From NCBI RefSeq assembly GCF_023893635.1, contig NZ_JAMWYK010000002.1, positions 248,001 to 312,000 on the forward strand: 64,000 bases of DNA, in the 5' to 3' direction. The first letter of the stretch is position 1. The number at the start of each line of letters is the position of its first letter. The notes beneath the pieces were generated by a model. It was not told the origin of the DNA. It saw only the letters and a list, made by a program, of their open reading frames with translations, and did no database searches. The position numbers and the translations under genes were made by a program. Origin of the DNA: Fructobacillus apis. GTDB lineage: Bacteria; Bacillota; Bacilli; Lactobacillales; Lactobacillaceae. Positions 40,333 to 48,980 of this stretch are shown here, piece by piece.

Positions 40333-42222
40333 CTACCAAATTTGAATGCGCTTTTCGGGCGCCAAATACATACCGTCATCCGGTTGGACGTCGTATGCCT
40401 CAACAAAGGCGTCGAAGTACTTTACGATGACGTTCGTACGCAACTTTGCTGGCGCGTGCACGTCGATTGTGGCGAGCAATTCTTGGTACTTTGGCTCAGC
40501 CTTTTGACGCCAGAGGGTCGCAAAGTTCTCGAAGAATTCTGAAACGGAAAAGTCGGCTTCGCCAGATGCCGCCTCCAAGGAAGCTGCGACACCACCAAGA
40601 TCCGCGACGTTTTCGGACACCGTGAGGTGGCCGTTTACTTTGGCACCAGCAGAGTCCAACCCATCGAAGGCGTCGACGACGGCTGACGTCTTCTCTTCGA
40701 AGTGGGCGAAATCTTCCTTCGTCCACCACTCGTTCAAATTCCCCTTCTCGTCGTAACGCGCCCCGTTCGTATCGAAGGCATGCGTAATTTCGTGAGCGAT
40801 AACCGTTCCGATTCCTCCGAAGTTCTTGGAAGCCGACTGGTTGATGTCATAGAACGGTGCCTGCAAAATGGCAGCTGGGAAGACGATGTGATTAAAGTCC
40901 GGTGAGTAGTAAGCGTTCACCATGTCGGCTGGCATACCCCAACGGGACTTGTCCGGTTGCTTGCCCCACTTTTCAAAGTGTTCCTTCACGGATTCTTCTG
41001 AGAAACGCTTGGCGTTTTGCAACAAGCTTTCGTCTGGGTTTACTGCACGCTTTTCCAAGTAGTCTGGCAAGCCGTCTGGGTACCCCACCTTCATCTCGAG
41101 GGCAGCCAACTTCACCTTTGCCTTGGCTCGGGTTTCATCGGACAACCAGTCGATTTGGTCGAAGCGCTTTTCGTAAACGGCGATGATGTCTTTGACCATG
41201 GCCGCCACGTCGGCTTTGGCCTTTTCACCGAAGTAGGTTTGACCGTACCAGCGGCCGACCTTCTGTGAGAAGAAGGCACGGGCCTGACGGAAGGCCGCTT
41301 TGTCTTGGTCGATGGCTTCCTTGGCACCAGACAAGGCACGTCCGAATTGCCCAGCCAAAATGCGTGTGTCGTTGCTCAAGAATGACGCCACGTCCAAGAT
41401 GTTTTGGATAATCATCCAGCCCTTGATAGCAGCGAAGTTTTCTTCCTTATAAACTTCGCTGGCCTTTTCGTAGAAAGGTCCGTCGTAGACGATGACCTTG
41501 TCGATCTCGTCGCCGACCAATGCCTTTAAGGTCTTTTTCAAAGTCACTTCCGGCACTTTGGCGTTCGCATCATCAACTGACATTGGGTGGTAGTTCTTCC
41601 ATGAATCAGACAATTCTTCAGAAGATGAACGACGGTCCGCAATCAACTGATCGAAGGCAATGGCCTGGTCAATCCATTCCGCTGCCTGGTCTTTGTACCC
41701 GAACCGTTCGAGCAAGACTTGCACCATGTCCTTCCAGCTAGACAGCATGCTTTCTTTTTGTTCATTATCCTTGTAAGACGTGGTATCTGGAAGGATCAAG
41801 GACGGACTGGCCAGCCAGAGTTCATTACGTGCCGTGTTCTTTGAATCAGGCGCAATGGTTGGCTGCAAGATGGTTTCGTAGCCCTTCTTGATGAGGTCGT
41901 CTTCTGAGTCTTGCAAATCCTGCCAGGAATTCAAGGCAAAGATTGGCGCCAAGTGAGCCGCCAACGCTTCTTTTTCACTTGCTTCACGGGCATCCCAGTC
42001 CTTGGTCAGCTGGTGCATCTTCACGAATTCGGCCAAGTCAGCGGGCGTGTCCTGCTCCCCTGCTTCTAACGCCTTCAAAACGCGTCGCTCCTCTTTTTCG
42101 ATGCCTTCGACCAAGTCGTAGAACCCACCGGTAACTGGGCGATCCTTTGGAATCACCGCTTGTGCGATCCACTCACCGTTCACGGCTTCGTAGAAATCAT
42201 CTTGATAACGTGTTTGTGCCAT
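40333..42222 (-). CDS. pepO: Endopeptidase PepO (M13 neprilysin-like metallopeptidase)
   Basis: A 629-residue M13 zinc endopeptidase. HEITH at 477-481 gives two zinc ligands and the catalytic glutamate, E537 in ENVADLGG is the third ligand, and VNAYY at 435-439 binds substrate. No signal peptide, so it acts in the cytoplasm on oligopeptides. Start ATG at 42220-42222 follows GGAGGC; the longer in-frame reading of 20 codons is rejected. Confidence 0.93.
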   Translation of the reverse strand: MAQTRYQDDFYEAVNGEWIAQAVIPKDRPVTGGFYDLVEGIEKEERRVLKALEAGEQDTPADLAEFVKMHQLTKDWDAREASEKEALAAHLAPIFALNSWQDLQDSEDDLIKKGYETILQPTIAPDSKNTARNELWLASPSLILPDTTSYKDNEQKESMLSSWKDMVQVLLERFGYKDQAAEWIDQAIAFDQLIADRRSSSEELSDSWKNYHPMSVDDANAKVPEVTLKKTLKALVGDEIDKVIVYDGPFYEKASEVYKEENFAAIKGWMIIQNILDVASFLSNDTRILAGQFGRALSGAKEAIDQDKAAFRQARAFFSQKVGRWYGQTYFGEKAKADVAAMVKDIIAVYEKRFDQIDWLSDETRAKAKVKLAALEMKVGYPDGLPDYLEKRAVNPDESLLQNAKRFSEESVKEHFEKWGKQPDKSRWGMPADMVNAYYSPDFNHIVFPAAILQAPFYDINQSASKNFGGIGTVIAHEITHAFDTNGARYDEKGNLNEWWTKEDFAHFEEKTSAVVDAFDGLDSAGAKVNGHLTVSENVADLGGVAASLEAASGEADFSVSEFFENFATLWRQKAEPKYQELLATIDVHAPAKLRTNVIVKYFDAFVEAYDVQPDDGMYLAPEKRIQIW

Positions 42223-42444
42223 TGCTGCCTCCTTATGGTTTGTTGTTAAGCACATTATCCTGTACGGGCGCGACTTTTGCAAATAAAATTAGATTTCTCT
42301 CATTTAAAAACTGTCAAAGTCAGACCCGCACCGGCCGTCTCGCTCTCGCCTCTTTTGCTCAAATTGGACTTTTTATACAGAAAGGACAATAATGCCTATG
42401 TAACCCTTTAAAATCAAAAAGAACGAATACAAAAGAAGGAAGTT

Positions 42445-43071
42445 ATGTCTAAGAAAATCATTCTCATCAGCTCTTTGGTTGCCATTGCTGTCGTTGCTGT
42501 CATAGGTGGCGCGTACGCACTCGGCGCAAGTAACCCATCGACAAACAAGCAAAGTAAAGTCGAAAAAACCGTTTCGAGTGCAACGAGCAAAACCAAAGAA
42601 AGCACGGATTCATCCTCACAGGATGATCAGAAGGTAAAAACCAGCGCCTACTCTGCCCTTCCCCAAAAGGTTCAAATCGCCCTTTTGACCTATGGCAGCC
42701 TGCCAACCAATTACGGAACGCCGCTCAAAACGCACTACTCCGTTTACATGGGCGACAAAGATAAAATCGTTGTCTACGATGACGGTGAAGGTGCTGGTGG
42801 TTTTGCTGAACACACGGTGATGTTCACGGACAACCACAACGGAACCTTCACGGAATCCGACCTCGACACTTCCGCTGCCCCCGACATGGCTGGTGTGAGC
42901 CCACAAAACTCATTCTGGAAGAGCTACAAAACCATCACGGAAGACGACATGATGAAGAACTACAACGACCACAAGGATGAAATCAACTTCTCCGCAAACG
43001 AATTGGTTGACCTTTCCAAGTCTGGCGACAAGTTCAGTCTCATCCCAACGAATCAAACAAAGCTGCCTTAA
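42445..43071 (+). CDS. Secreted or membrane-anchored protein of unknown function
   Basis: The 208-residue product has an N-terminal hydrophobic segment (MSKKIILISSLVAIAVVAVI...) that works as signal anchor or signal peptide, a Ser/Thr/Lys-rich linker (about 30-65) and a C-terminal globular domain with aromatic and acidic residues. There is no lipobox cysteine or LPXTG. Flanked by pepO and an MFS exporter on the opposite strand, it is a single-gene unit with a strong terminator. Family not recognised. Confidence 0.7.
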   Translation: MSKKIILISSLVAIAVVAVIGGAYALGASNPSTNKQSKVEKTVSSATSKTKESTDSSSQDDQKVKTSAYSALPQKVQIALLTYGSLPTNYGTPLKTHYSVYMGDKDKIVVYDDGEGAGGFAEHTVMFTDNHNGTFTESDLDTSAAPDMAGVSPQNSFWKSYKTITEDDMMKNYNDHKDEINFSANELVDLSKSGDKFSLIPTNQTKLP

Positions 43072-43087
43072 GAGCTGAAGGCAAAAT

Positions 43088-43119
43088 AAAAAGAGACCCG
43101 TTTCGGGTCTCTTTTTTTA
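43088..43119. terminator. Bidirectional terminator between the secreted protein and MFS genes
   Basis: AAAAAGAGACCCG-TTT-CGGGTCTCTTTTTTT. Confidence 0.9.
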
Positions 43120-43157
43120 GTGTTTCGAAGCTGACCCAAGGTCAGCGTTTTTCCATT

Positions 43158-44525
43158 TTAAAGCGTCTTTTCACCGACGTTCTTATCCAAGGTGAGCGCC
43201 TCCATCAATGGGTAAAGCGACAGCAAGCCCACCACGAAGAGTGTCACCTGGTAGGCCAAGGTGATTGACAAGGCCTGGGCGAAGAGGGAGAGCAACGTTG
43301 CCGCAAAGCCAACTCCGAAGGCCTGGGACAACATCTGAACAACCGACTGCAGGGTGTTTGCCGCGTTCTTTTCCTTCTTCGACAACTCGGCAAAGGCTAG
43401 TGAGTTGTATGACGTAAGCGACAGCGAACGGCCGACACCCGATGCGAAGGCGACAAAGGCGATCCAAGGCTTTGCTGAATCAACCGTGAAGCATGCCATC
43501 AAAAAAGTCGACGCCGACGCGAGGCCCAAAGCAACCGACAAGGCATACTTGTAGCCCAGCGTTCGAATGATGGGTGTCGTAAAGGGCTTAATCGCCAAGT
43601 TACCCAAAAAGATGAAGATGACGTAGGTTCCCGCTTCGACCGGTGACCAGTGAAATGGCACCTGCAAGAGCAGTGTCAGCAAGTAAGGCAAGGCTCCGAT
43701 TGTCATCCAGAAGATGGATCCACCCGTTTGGTAAATTCGGAAGGACTTCACCTTCATCGCGTCCAATGAAAAGAGCGGTTCGTCGACCTTTTGCAAATGC
43801 TTCCATGAGAAGACGGAAAGCACCAGTCCCGCAAACAGGATGAGACCACCAACGAAAAGTGTTTCCACACCACGTGACAGCACTTCGGCGGCAATCAAAA
43901 TCAAACCGGCTGCTACTGCGACCAGCAAGAATCCGAAGAGGTCAAAGGGCGCCTCCTCCGCTTTGTTATCATCGTGAATTAAGAATGCCCCGGCAATCAA
44001 AATACCGATTCCGATTGGCAGGTTCAAGTAAAAAATCCACTGCCAAGACATGGCCCCAATCACGTAACCACCGAGTAAAGGCGCGATGGCTGGAGCAATC
44101 AAGGCCGGCCAGATCAAGAAGGACAGGATGGAAAGTAAGTTCTTCGCTTCCACGTTTTCCAAAATGATGAGCTTTCCAACCGGTACCATCAACGCACCGG
44201 CAAAACCTTGAAGCGCACGCATGGCCAAGATGTAGGCTAAGTTGCTGTAGAACCCAACAGCCACCGATGACAGCGTGAAGAGCACCACGGCAAAGAGAAA
44301 GAGGTTCTTTCGTGGGAGTTTCTTGGCCAGCCATCCGGATAATGGAATAAAGATGGCCGCAAAGAGCATGTAGACGGAAACCAAGAGCGAGGCGCTCGAC
44401 TGGTTTACCCTTAAATCTTCTGCGATTTGTGGCAAGGCGGTGGTCACGATGGTCGAGTCGAGCATCTGCATGAAGAGCGCTGCGGCCACGACCAGGGCTG
44501 CTTTTTTTAGTACGTTGTCTTTCAT
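43158..44525 (-). CDS. MFS multidrug exporter, EmrB/QacA type
   Basis: A 455-residue major facilitator with about 13-14 transmembrane segments. MLDSTIVTTALPQIAEDL in helix 1 is the DHA2 family signature, and ALQGFAGALMVPVGKLII and IAPAIAPLLGGYVIG match helices 4 and 5. Probably a proton-coupled drug efflux pump. Its promoter carries a palindrome. Separate from, and only modestly similar to, the exporter at 33148-34653. Confidence 0.87.
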   Translation of the reverse strand: MKDNVLKKAALVVAAALFMQMLDSTIVTTALPQIAEDLRVNQSSASLLVSVYMLFAAIFIPLSGWLAKKLPRKNLFLFAVVLFTLSSVAVGFYSNLAYILAMRALQGFAGALMVPVGKLIILENVEAKNLLSILSFLIWPALIAPAIAPLLGGYVIGAMSWQWIFYLNLPIGIGILIAGAFLIHDDNKAEEAPFDLFGFLLVAVAAGLILIAAEVLSRGVETLFVGGLILFAGLVLSVFSWKHLQKVDEPLFSLDAMKVKSFRIYQTGGSIFWMTIGALPYLLTLLLQVPFHWSPVEAGTYVIFIFLGNLAIKPFTTPIIRTLGYKYALSVALGLASASTFLMACFTVDSAKPWIAFVAFASGVGRSLSLTSYNSLAFAELSKKEKNAANTLQSVVQMLSQAFGVGFAATLLSLFAQALSITLAYQVTLFVVGLLSLYPLMEALTLDKNVGEKTL

Positions 44526-44542
44526 TTATCTTCCTTTAACGA

Positions 44543-44574
44543 AAAAAGAAGCCGGCTTCTCGCCGACGTCTTTT
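44543..44574 (-). terminator. Terminator of the TrhA/carbonic anhydrase operon
   Basis: GACGTCGGC-GAGAA-GCCGGCTTC followed by TTTTTTC on the minus strand; it lies in the leader of the downstream MFS gene. Confidence 0.6.
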
Positions 44575-44595
44575 AAAATGAATTCTTCGTTCTTT

Positions 44596-44624
44596 AATTT
44601 ACGCTTTAAGCGTATGTCTGTCAA
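44596..44624 (-). promoter_or_regulatory. MFS promoter with internal palindrome
   Basis: TTGACA (complement 44619-44624), 17-base spacer, TAAATT (complement 44596-44601). The spacer and -10 edge hold TACGCTT-A-AAGCGTA (44600-44614), a perfect 7-bp inverted repeat typical of a repressor operator. Confidence 0.65.
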
Positions 44625-45259
44625 TCAACGGAGCAGACTTTGCGGGCTACGATTTCGCGTCCGTTTAAGGGTTGAACTTCTCGAACATTGTGTGGATAGG
44701 CCTGTGCAAAAGCCGCCACATCGGCTGGGTTAATCCCCAGCTTTTCCTTCAATAGTACCCAGTGAACATCTTCTTTCAACGGTGGCGTCGTCAAAGTTCC
44801 CGTGTAGGTGTACACCATACTGAAGTTCTTAGGCACCATATCCATCAATTCGATGGTCGTTTCCTTCCCTTCAAACACGGGAGCAAACAACACCGGCGCT
44901 TCTTCATCCAACTCGGTCCAGACACCAAGTACCATGACGCCGCCATCCGGGCGCTTGAATACCAAGTGGATTTCAGCCGGACCGGATTGCCCGTCAATTA
45001 AGTGTTCGTATCCTTGGTGCGTGTGAAAACGCTCCAACTGGTAGGTCGCACCACCCAAGGTGATTTGGCCATCACAGTAGTATTGGTCCCCAATCACCTT
45101 CTCTTTAACAGTTAGTGCAGTTGGGCCAAGCCCCTTCCAATCGACATGAATGCAGTCGCCTTCGACGACGGCGTCCTTTGTTATGTCGATTGGGGATTGG
45201 TCCTTTTCCTTGGTCGTGTGTTGCCAAGCAATCTGATGAGCATAGTTGAGCTTATCCAT
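44621..45259 (-). CDS. Alpha-class carbonic anhydrase
   Basis: A 212-residue alpha-carbonic anhydrase converting CO2 and bicarbonate. The QSPI motif is at 21-24, zinc ligands H79, H81 (RFHTHQGYEH) and H98 (AEIHLVF), and the core YTGTLTTPPLKEDVHW region with the threonine gate. There is no signal peptide although most bacterial alpha enzymes are exported, so it appears cytoplasmic. It follows the TrhA-like gene by 43 bases and is probably co-transcribed. Confidence 0.9.
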   Translation of the reverse strand: MDKLNYAHQIAWQHTTKEKDQSPIDITKDAVVEGDCIHVDWKGLGPTALTVKEKVIGDQYYCDGQITLGGATYQLERFHTHQGYEHLIDGQSGPAEIHLVFKRPDGGVMVLGVWTELDEEAPVLFAPVFEGKETTIELMDMVPKNFSMVYTYTGTLTTPPLKEDVHWVLLKEKLGINPADVAAFAQAYPHNVREVQPLNGREIVARKVCSVD

Positions 45260-45302
45260 AAGTATGATCCTTAAGGGCGCGAAGCGCCCGTTTTCATATA
45301 AG

Positions 45303-45944
45303 TTAAATCGTCATGTAAATCGAGAAATACATCAAGCCCGCACCCACCAGCACGAACACGTGCCAGTACACGTGGCCCATTGGGATTTGTGGCACGAGGT
45401 AGAAAATCGTTCCCAGTGAGTACACCACCCCACCGGCCAAAAGCAGCCAGAAAGCCATTGGCGAAAGCGCCGCCCAGATGAGTGGCATCGCGAGCACGAT
45501 CATCCAGCCCATCACCAAGTAAATGAGCACCGCAACCCATGGCCAGCGGCCCACGAAGAACAAGTCATAGACCAATCCCGCGCAAGTCATCAGCGCAATG
45601 GCAGACCAGATACTCCAGCCCGGAACCGTTGGCAGCACCAGCCAGGTGTATGGCGTGTACGACCCCAAAATCACGAAGTAGATGCCGGCGTGATCCATGA
45701 ACTGGAAAACCTTGGCCGCCTTCGTAAAGACAAGCGAATGGAAGAGCGTCGACGCCAGCAAGAACAGTGAAATCGAGCTCACGTAGATGGCAATCGCCCC
45801 GATTTCCAAGCCGGACATCGTGTGCTTTCCCGCCTTCAACACCAAAAAGACGCTGGCAATCACGGCTAAAATGAAGCCCAATCCGTGCGTGACAGCATTT
45901 AAAACTTCATAGACAATTTGATAAACTTTTCCTCTTTTGGTCAT
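45303..45944 (-). CDS. TrhA/hemolysin III family membrane protein (PAQR-like)
   Basis: A 213-residue seven-helix protein. ASTLFHS and HAGIYFVILGSYTPY, with conserved histidines, and the C-terminal HVYWHVFVLVGA motif are characteristic of the hemolysin III/PAQR family with a metal site between S, D and H residues. Described members influence membrane fluidity homeostasis. Probably in an operon with the carbonic anhydrase. Confidence 0.88.
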   Translation of the reverse strand: MTKRGKVYQIVYEVLNAVTHGLGFILAVIASVFLVLKAGKHTMSGLEIGAIAIYVSSISLFLLASTLFHSLVFTKAAKVFQFMDHAGIYFVILGSYTPYTWLVLPTVPGWSIWSAIALMTCAGLVYDLFFVGRWPWVAVLIYLVMGWMIVLAMPLIWAALSPMAFWLLLAGGVVYSLGTIFYLVPQIPMGHVYWHVFVLVGAGLMYFSIYMTI

Positions 45945-46049
45945 TTTACTTCCTCTTGTTTTCTAAAAAAGATTGATAAATTAGGTGTTTGTTTGGAATT
46001 TTTCGTTCGAACGCTTCCGTCTTTACCATAAAATTAAAACTAGACCAAT

Positions 46050-46078
46050 TTGACATCCGGTTTTTTATTTCATACAAT
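46050..46078 (+). promoter_or_regulatory. Promoter of the IscA/HesB-like gene
   Basis: TTGACA (46050-46055), 17-base spacer, TACAAT (46073-46078). Confidence 0.85.
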
Positions 46079-46116
46079 AAACATGGATAGATATTTAGAA
46101 CGAATTGGAGGTTCTT

Positions 46117-46464
46117 ATGAAATTAACATTTACTGATGCAGCCAAGGCACGTTTGGAAAAGTTCACTGGTCCTGACAAGAAGATTGTCTTGGACTTCGAT
46201 GATGGTGTTGGACCATTCTCAGACGAAGCAAACTGCACGCTTGCTTTGTCCTTCAACCTTGTCTTTGTTGGCAAGGACACGGACTTGTCAGAGTTTGGTG
46301 CAACCATCGATTCCAACATGGGAACCGTTTACGCAAAGCCATACTCATTGGACCAAATGGACGATGACATGACCGTTGACGTTAACGAAAAGTACCTCCG
46401 TTACGCTTTGAATGGTAAGGGCGGTGCTTTGGATCCTGCTCTTGGTATCAAGCAAGTTGGATAA
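46117..46464 (+). CDS. Iron-sulfur cluster biosynthesis family protein (HesB/YqkB-like)
   Basis: A 115-residue protein starting MKLTFTDAAKARLEKFTGPD. The fold resembles HesB/IscA (PF01521 type), but the C-terminal CxC of functional A-type carriers is missing; only a single cysteine (near residue 40) is present. Such short YqkB-like proteins are common in Firmicutes and of unclear function. The start follows GGAGG. Confidence 0.75.
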   Translation: MKLTFTDAAKARLEKFTGPDKKIVLDFDDGVGPFSDEANCTLALSFNLVFVGKDTDLSEFGATIDSNMGTVYAKPYSLDQMDDDMTVDVNEKYLRYALNGKGGALDPALGIKQVG

Positions 46465-46476
46465 TTTCATTTAAAC

Positions 46477-46526
46477 GAAAATCAGTCGCCCCTTTTGTCA
46501 AGTTGTTCGGGCGGCTGATTTTTTTA
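46477..46526 (+). terminator. Terminator of the IscA/HesB-like gene
   Basis: AAATCAGTCGCCC ... GGGCGGCTGATTTTTTT. Confidence 0.85.
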
Positions 46527-46644
46527 TTGGAAGGAAATTTGCTTTGCTGAAGATGTTACATCCGTTGACGTCGCTTTTGAGGGCGTTTGTCACACGGCAC
46601 CGCATACGACTACCCTTCCCTCTAAAATTCCTTTCTTCTATTAT

Positions 46645-46677
46645 AATAAAAAGCCAGCCCAACGGCTGGCTTTTTTG
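46645..46677 (-). terminator. Terminator of degV
   Basis: AAAGCCAGCC-GTT-GGGCTGGCTTTTT on the minus strand. Confidence 0.85.
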
Positions 46678-46733
46678 TTAGGAAATGAAATGTTTAAGCG
46701 AATCTTTTGAAAACGTTACGCGAAGAACCAAAC

Positions 46734-47618
46734 TTAGTCCAGGTATGACGTGTAGTCACGTGCCCAGATAATGGCCATTGATTCGTTTCCCGTGTGAACG
46801 GTCACAACGGGATCAAGAACGCCTCGTTCGAACGTGACGGCCGGGTACTTCGCTTGGAAATCCTTCAACCACTTGTCACCGACCTTCTTAGCACCGGCGT
46901 CCAAAATGTAAGAACGAACCGGGAAATCCACCTGAGCCAAGTATTCTTCGAAGGACTGTTGAATCATGTCCTTAGCACCTGACATCTTGCGGGCTTTTCC
47001 GATGGCGGAAATCTTACCATCACCCGGAATGTCAAAGGTCAGAATTGGCTTGATGTTCAATAGACCACCAACCAAGGCCTGCCCGCGGGACAAACGGCCC
47101 GTGCGCTTGAGGTGAGAAATATCGTTAACCACGAGACGCACACCGAGGTTGTCTCGGTAATCTTGCAAGACGGCCAAGATGTCGTCCATGCTTTTGCCAG
47201 CTTCGGAAAGCTTGCGCACCAAAACAGCTTGGTCGAAAACAGCCATGTTAATGAGCTTGGAGTCGACGACTTCGATGCGGTTCAAACCTTCGTATGATTC
47301 GGCAATCAGCTTGGCCGTTTGGTAGGCACCAGAAATTCCGGAAGAAAGCGTGATGATGACCGCGTCTTCGTAGCCGGAATCCTTGGCTTGGTTCAAGGCC
47401 TGTTCCCATTGAGCGGGTGAAGGCTGGGAAGTATTCCCCTGCATCTTCTTTTCATCGATGATTTTCATGAGTTGGTCGACCGTCTGGAGGTCCTGTCCAC
47501 CCATGTAAGTTTCTTCGCCAAAGATGATTGGAATGGCGACTTCAATGATGTCGTATGAGTTGCGAATACTTTGAGGGATGGCTGCTGACGAATCAACAAT
47601 TACCGCGGTTTTAGTCAT
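46734..47618 (-). CDS. DegV family fatty acid-binding protein
   Basis: A 294-residue DegV-fold protein. The N-terminal VIVDSSAAIP motif, the fatty-acid pocket segment GNTSQPSPAQW and the ITLSSGISGAYQTA stretch are typical. Homologues (FakB) bind fatty acids and present them to the kinase FakA for phospholipid synthesis; FakA is not in this window. No terminator separates it clearly from crcB upstream, so read-through is possible. Confidence 0.88.
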   Translation of the reverse strand: MTKTAVIVDSSAAIPQSIRNSYDIIEVAIPIIFGEETYMGGQDLQTVDQLMKIIDEKKMQGNTSQPSPAQWEQALNQAKDSGYEDAVIITLSSGISGAYQTAKLIAESYEGLNRIEVVDSKLINMAVFDQAVLVRKLSEAGKSMDDILAVLQDYRDNLGVRLVVNDISHLKRTGRLSRGQALVGGLLNIKPILTFDIPGDGKISAIGKARKMSGAKDMIQQSFEEYLAQVDFPVRSYILDAGAKKVGDKWLKDFQAKYPAVTFERGVLDPVVTVHTGNESMAIIWARDYTSYLD

Positions 47619-47681
47619 GGTTCAATCTCCTATAAGTCTACCTACTATAACATATTTGCCGGTCCTAAAAGGCGTTAATCC

Positions 47682-48032
47682 TTACCCGAGCGCGGTCGAA
47701 ACGAAGAGGCCAAGGTAGAAGAACAGAACCCCACCGCCCATTTGAATGGCGAAATAGAGGACCTTTTGTGTGCGATTATCTTGGTCGATTCCTTCGGTCA
47801 TCATGGATGAAAACGTGGTCAGACCGCCAAGAAATCCAGTTTCAAGGTAAAGCGCGAGCTCATGTGAAAACGGAATGCTTATCAGCATTCCTAATAAGAA
47901 TGAACCAACGGCGTTCACCACAAAAACACCGTTGGCATAATTAGCACGAGTTTTCCAGTTCTGCATGATGATATAGCGCAAAACTGATCCCAAACCGGTC
48001 GCAATCATCACGAATAAAATGGTGGTCATCAT
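47682..48032 (-). CDS. crcB: Fluoride exporter CrcB/Fluc, subunit 2
   Basis: A 116-residue four-helix protein with the Fluc motif GGLTTFSSMMTEG (Phe-box TxSTF) and NAVGSFLLGM. Paired CrcB proteins form a heterodimeric fluoride channel; the second gene lies directly upstream with a four-base overlap (ATGA), so subunits are made together. Confidence 0.9.
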   Translation of the reverse strand: MMTTILFVMIATGLGSVLRYIIMQNWKTRANYANGVFVVNAVGSFLLGMLISIPFSHELALYLETGFLGGLTTFSSMMTEGIDQDNRTQKVLYFAIQMGGGVLFFYLGLFVSTALG

Positions 48033-48445
48033 GATGCCACCTCCCCTGTTTGTCGTTCAGGAATGAAGGACGCCAGTTTGCGTCCGAAGAAGACAGCAAG
48101 GATTCCAATGACTAGCGAAGCTACCAGTAATAAGATGGCTAACAGTGCCTGCCCATGAGCCACTAGCTCTCGACTTTCCGCGATCAAGGCGCCAAAAGTT
48201 GTGAAGCCACCAAGCAAGCCGACACCAAGCAACGGTTGTAAACGTTCTGGATGCAAACGGCGCCTCTCAATGATGACTGCCAGTGCAGCCAGTCCGGCTG
48301 TTCCAATAAAGTTAATGATGAGCGTCATAAAAGGCGTCGAACCGATTCCTGGAACCAGAGTCAGCAAGTAGCGGAATAGTCCACCGAAGGCCCCACCGAC
48401 AAAGACGAGCAATAAATTTTGCGTTGTTTCTTTATTTTTCATCAT
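48029..48445 (-). CDS. crcB: Fluoride exporter CrcB/Fluc, subunit 1
   Basis: A 138-residue four-helix Fluc protein with GGAFGGLFRYLLTL, NFIGTAGLAAL and GGFTTFGALIAE motifs. Forms the second half of the predicted heterodimeric channel. Twelve bases after the Rrf2 gene, so controlled with it. No fluoride riboswitch motif is visible upstream. Confidence 0.9.
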   Translation of the reverse strand: MMKNKETTQNLLLVFVGGAFGGLFRYLLTLVPGIGSTPFMTLIINFIGTAGLAALAVIIERRRLHPERLQPLLGVGLLGGFTTFGALIAESRELVAHGQALLAILLLVASLVIGILAVFFGRKLASFIPERQTGEVAS

Positions 48446-48457
48446 TTCACTGCCTTG

Positions 48458-48895
48458 TTAAAACATCTTGCTCTTCGTTTGCTGATTAACGTCCGCTATT
48501 AAATCACCTAAAGAGACGTTTTCCATGTCTTCCAGCAGGTGGTCTTCGAATTGCTGATAGTAAACAGCAAGGGCGGGATTCACCTGACTAGCCAATGGGC
48601 AGTGTTGGTTCACCTTGCTGTCCAACTGAAAAATAGCGGCTGAATCAACGGCCTTTAAGATGTCAGCCAGGGAAATCTCTGAGGCAGGTCGCGCCAAAAT
48701 TGGGCGTGACATTGGTCCCCCTTCGCGTTTAATAATGGCAGCGTTCGTTAGCTCAGCCATAATGGCACGAATTCGCGACGGATTGGTATTAACGGATTCC
48801 GCCACGGCTTTCGAGGAATAGCTGATGTTGTTATCTTTTCGGGCGATGTAAAGCAAAACGTGCACCGCGTTTGTCAACTTCATTGATGGTTTCAT
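48458..48895 (-). CDS. Rrf2 family transcriptional regulator A
   Basis: A 145-residue winged-helix regulator (KAVAESVNTNPSRIRAIMAELTNAAIIKREGGPM is the DNA-binding core). Only one cysteine (near residue 102, HCPLAS) is present, so it lacks the three-cysteine iron-sulfur site of IscR and NsrR; it resembles YwnA-type Rrf2 proteins. It heads the crcB operon and is divergent from a nitroreductase gene, with an inverted repeat between them. Confidence 0.85.
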   Translation of the reverse strand: MKPSMKLTNAVHVLLYIARKDNNISYSSKAVAESVNTNPSRIRAIMAELTNAAIIKREGGPMSRPILARPASEISLADILKAVDSAAIFQLDSKVNQHCPLASQVNPALAVYYQQFEDHLLEDMENVSLGDLIADVNQQTKSKMF

Positions 48896-48919
48896 AAAAT
48901 TTTTCCTTGTTATTTTCTA

Positions 48920-48941
48920 GGATATAGTATATCATATAACC
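48920..48941. promoter_or_regulatory. Inverted-repeat operator between rrf2A and nitroreductase
   Basis: A 22-bp near-palindrome with GG ends and symmetric TATA/ATAT blocks (arms GGnTATA and TATAnCC about an ATAT centre). It lies in the short divergent promoter region, overlapping likely -10 sequences, and is the natural binding site for the Rrf2 protein encoded next to it. Confidence 0.6.
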
Positions 48942-48980
48942 TGTACTTTTATTAAATACTGGTTAGAAAGGAACCACACT

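Noticed and set aside
46527-46644. Short ORF of about 34 codons on the minus strand beyond the degV terminator
   Set aside because: No convincing promoter and it runs into the terminator of the convergent gene; I see nothing else in this stretch.
46705-46725. cre-like catabolite site near the degV end
   Set aside because: TGAAAACGTTACGC misses several consensus positions and lies downstream of the gene.
48446-48980. Fluoride riboswitch upstream of crcB
   Set aside because: Only 12 bases separate rrf2A from crcB and no fluoride aptamer core was seen in the divergent promoter region.
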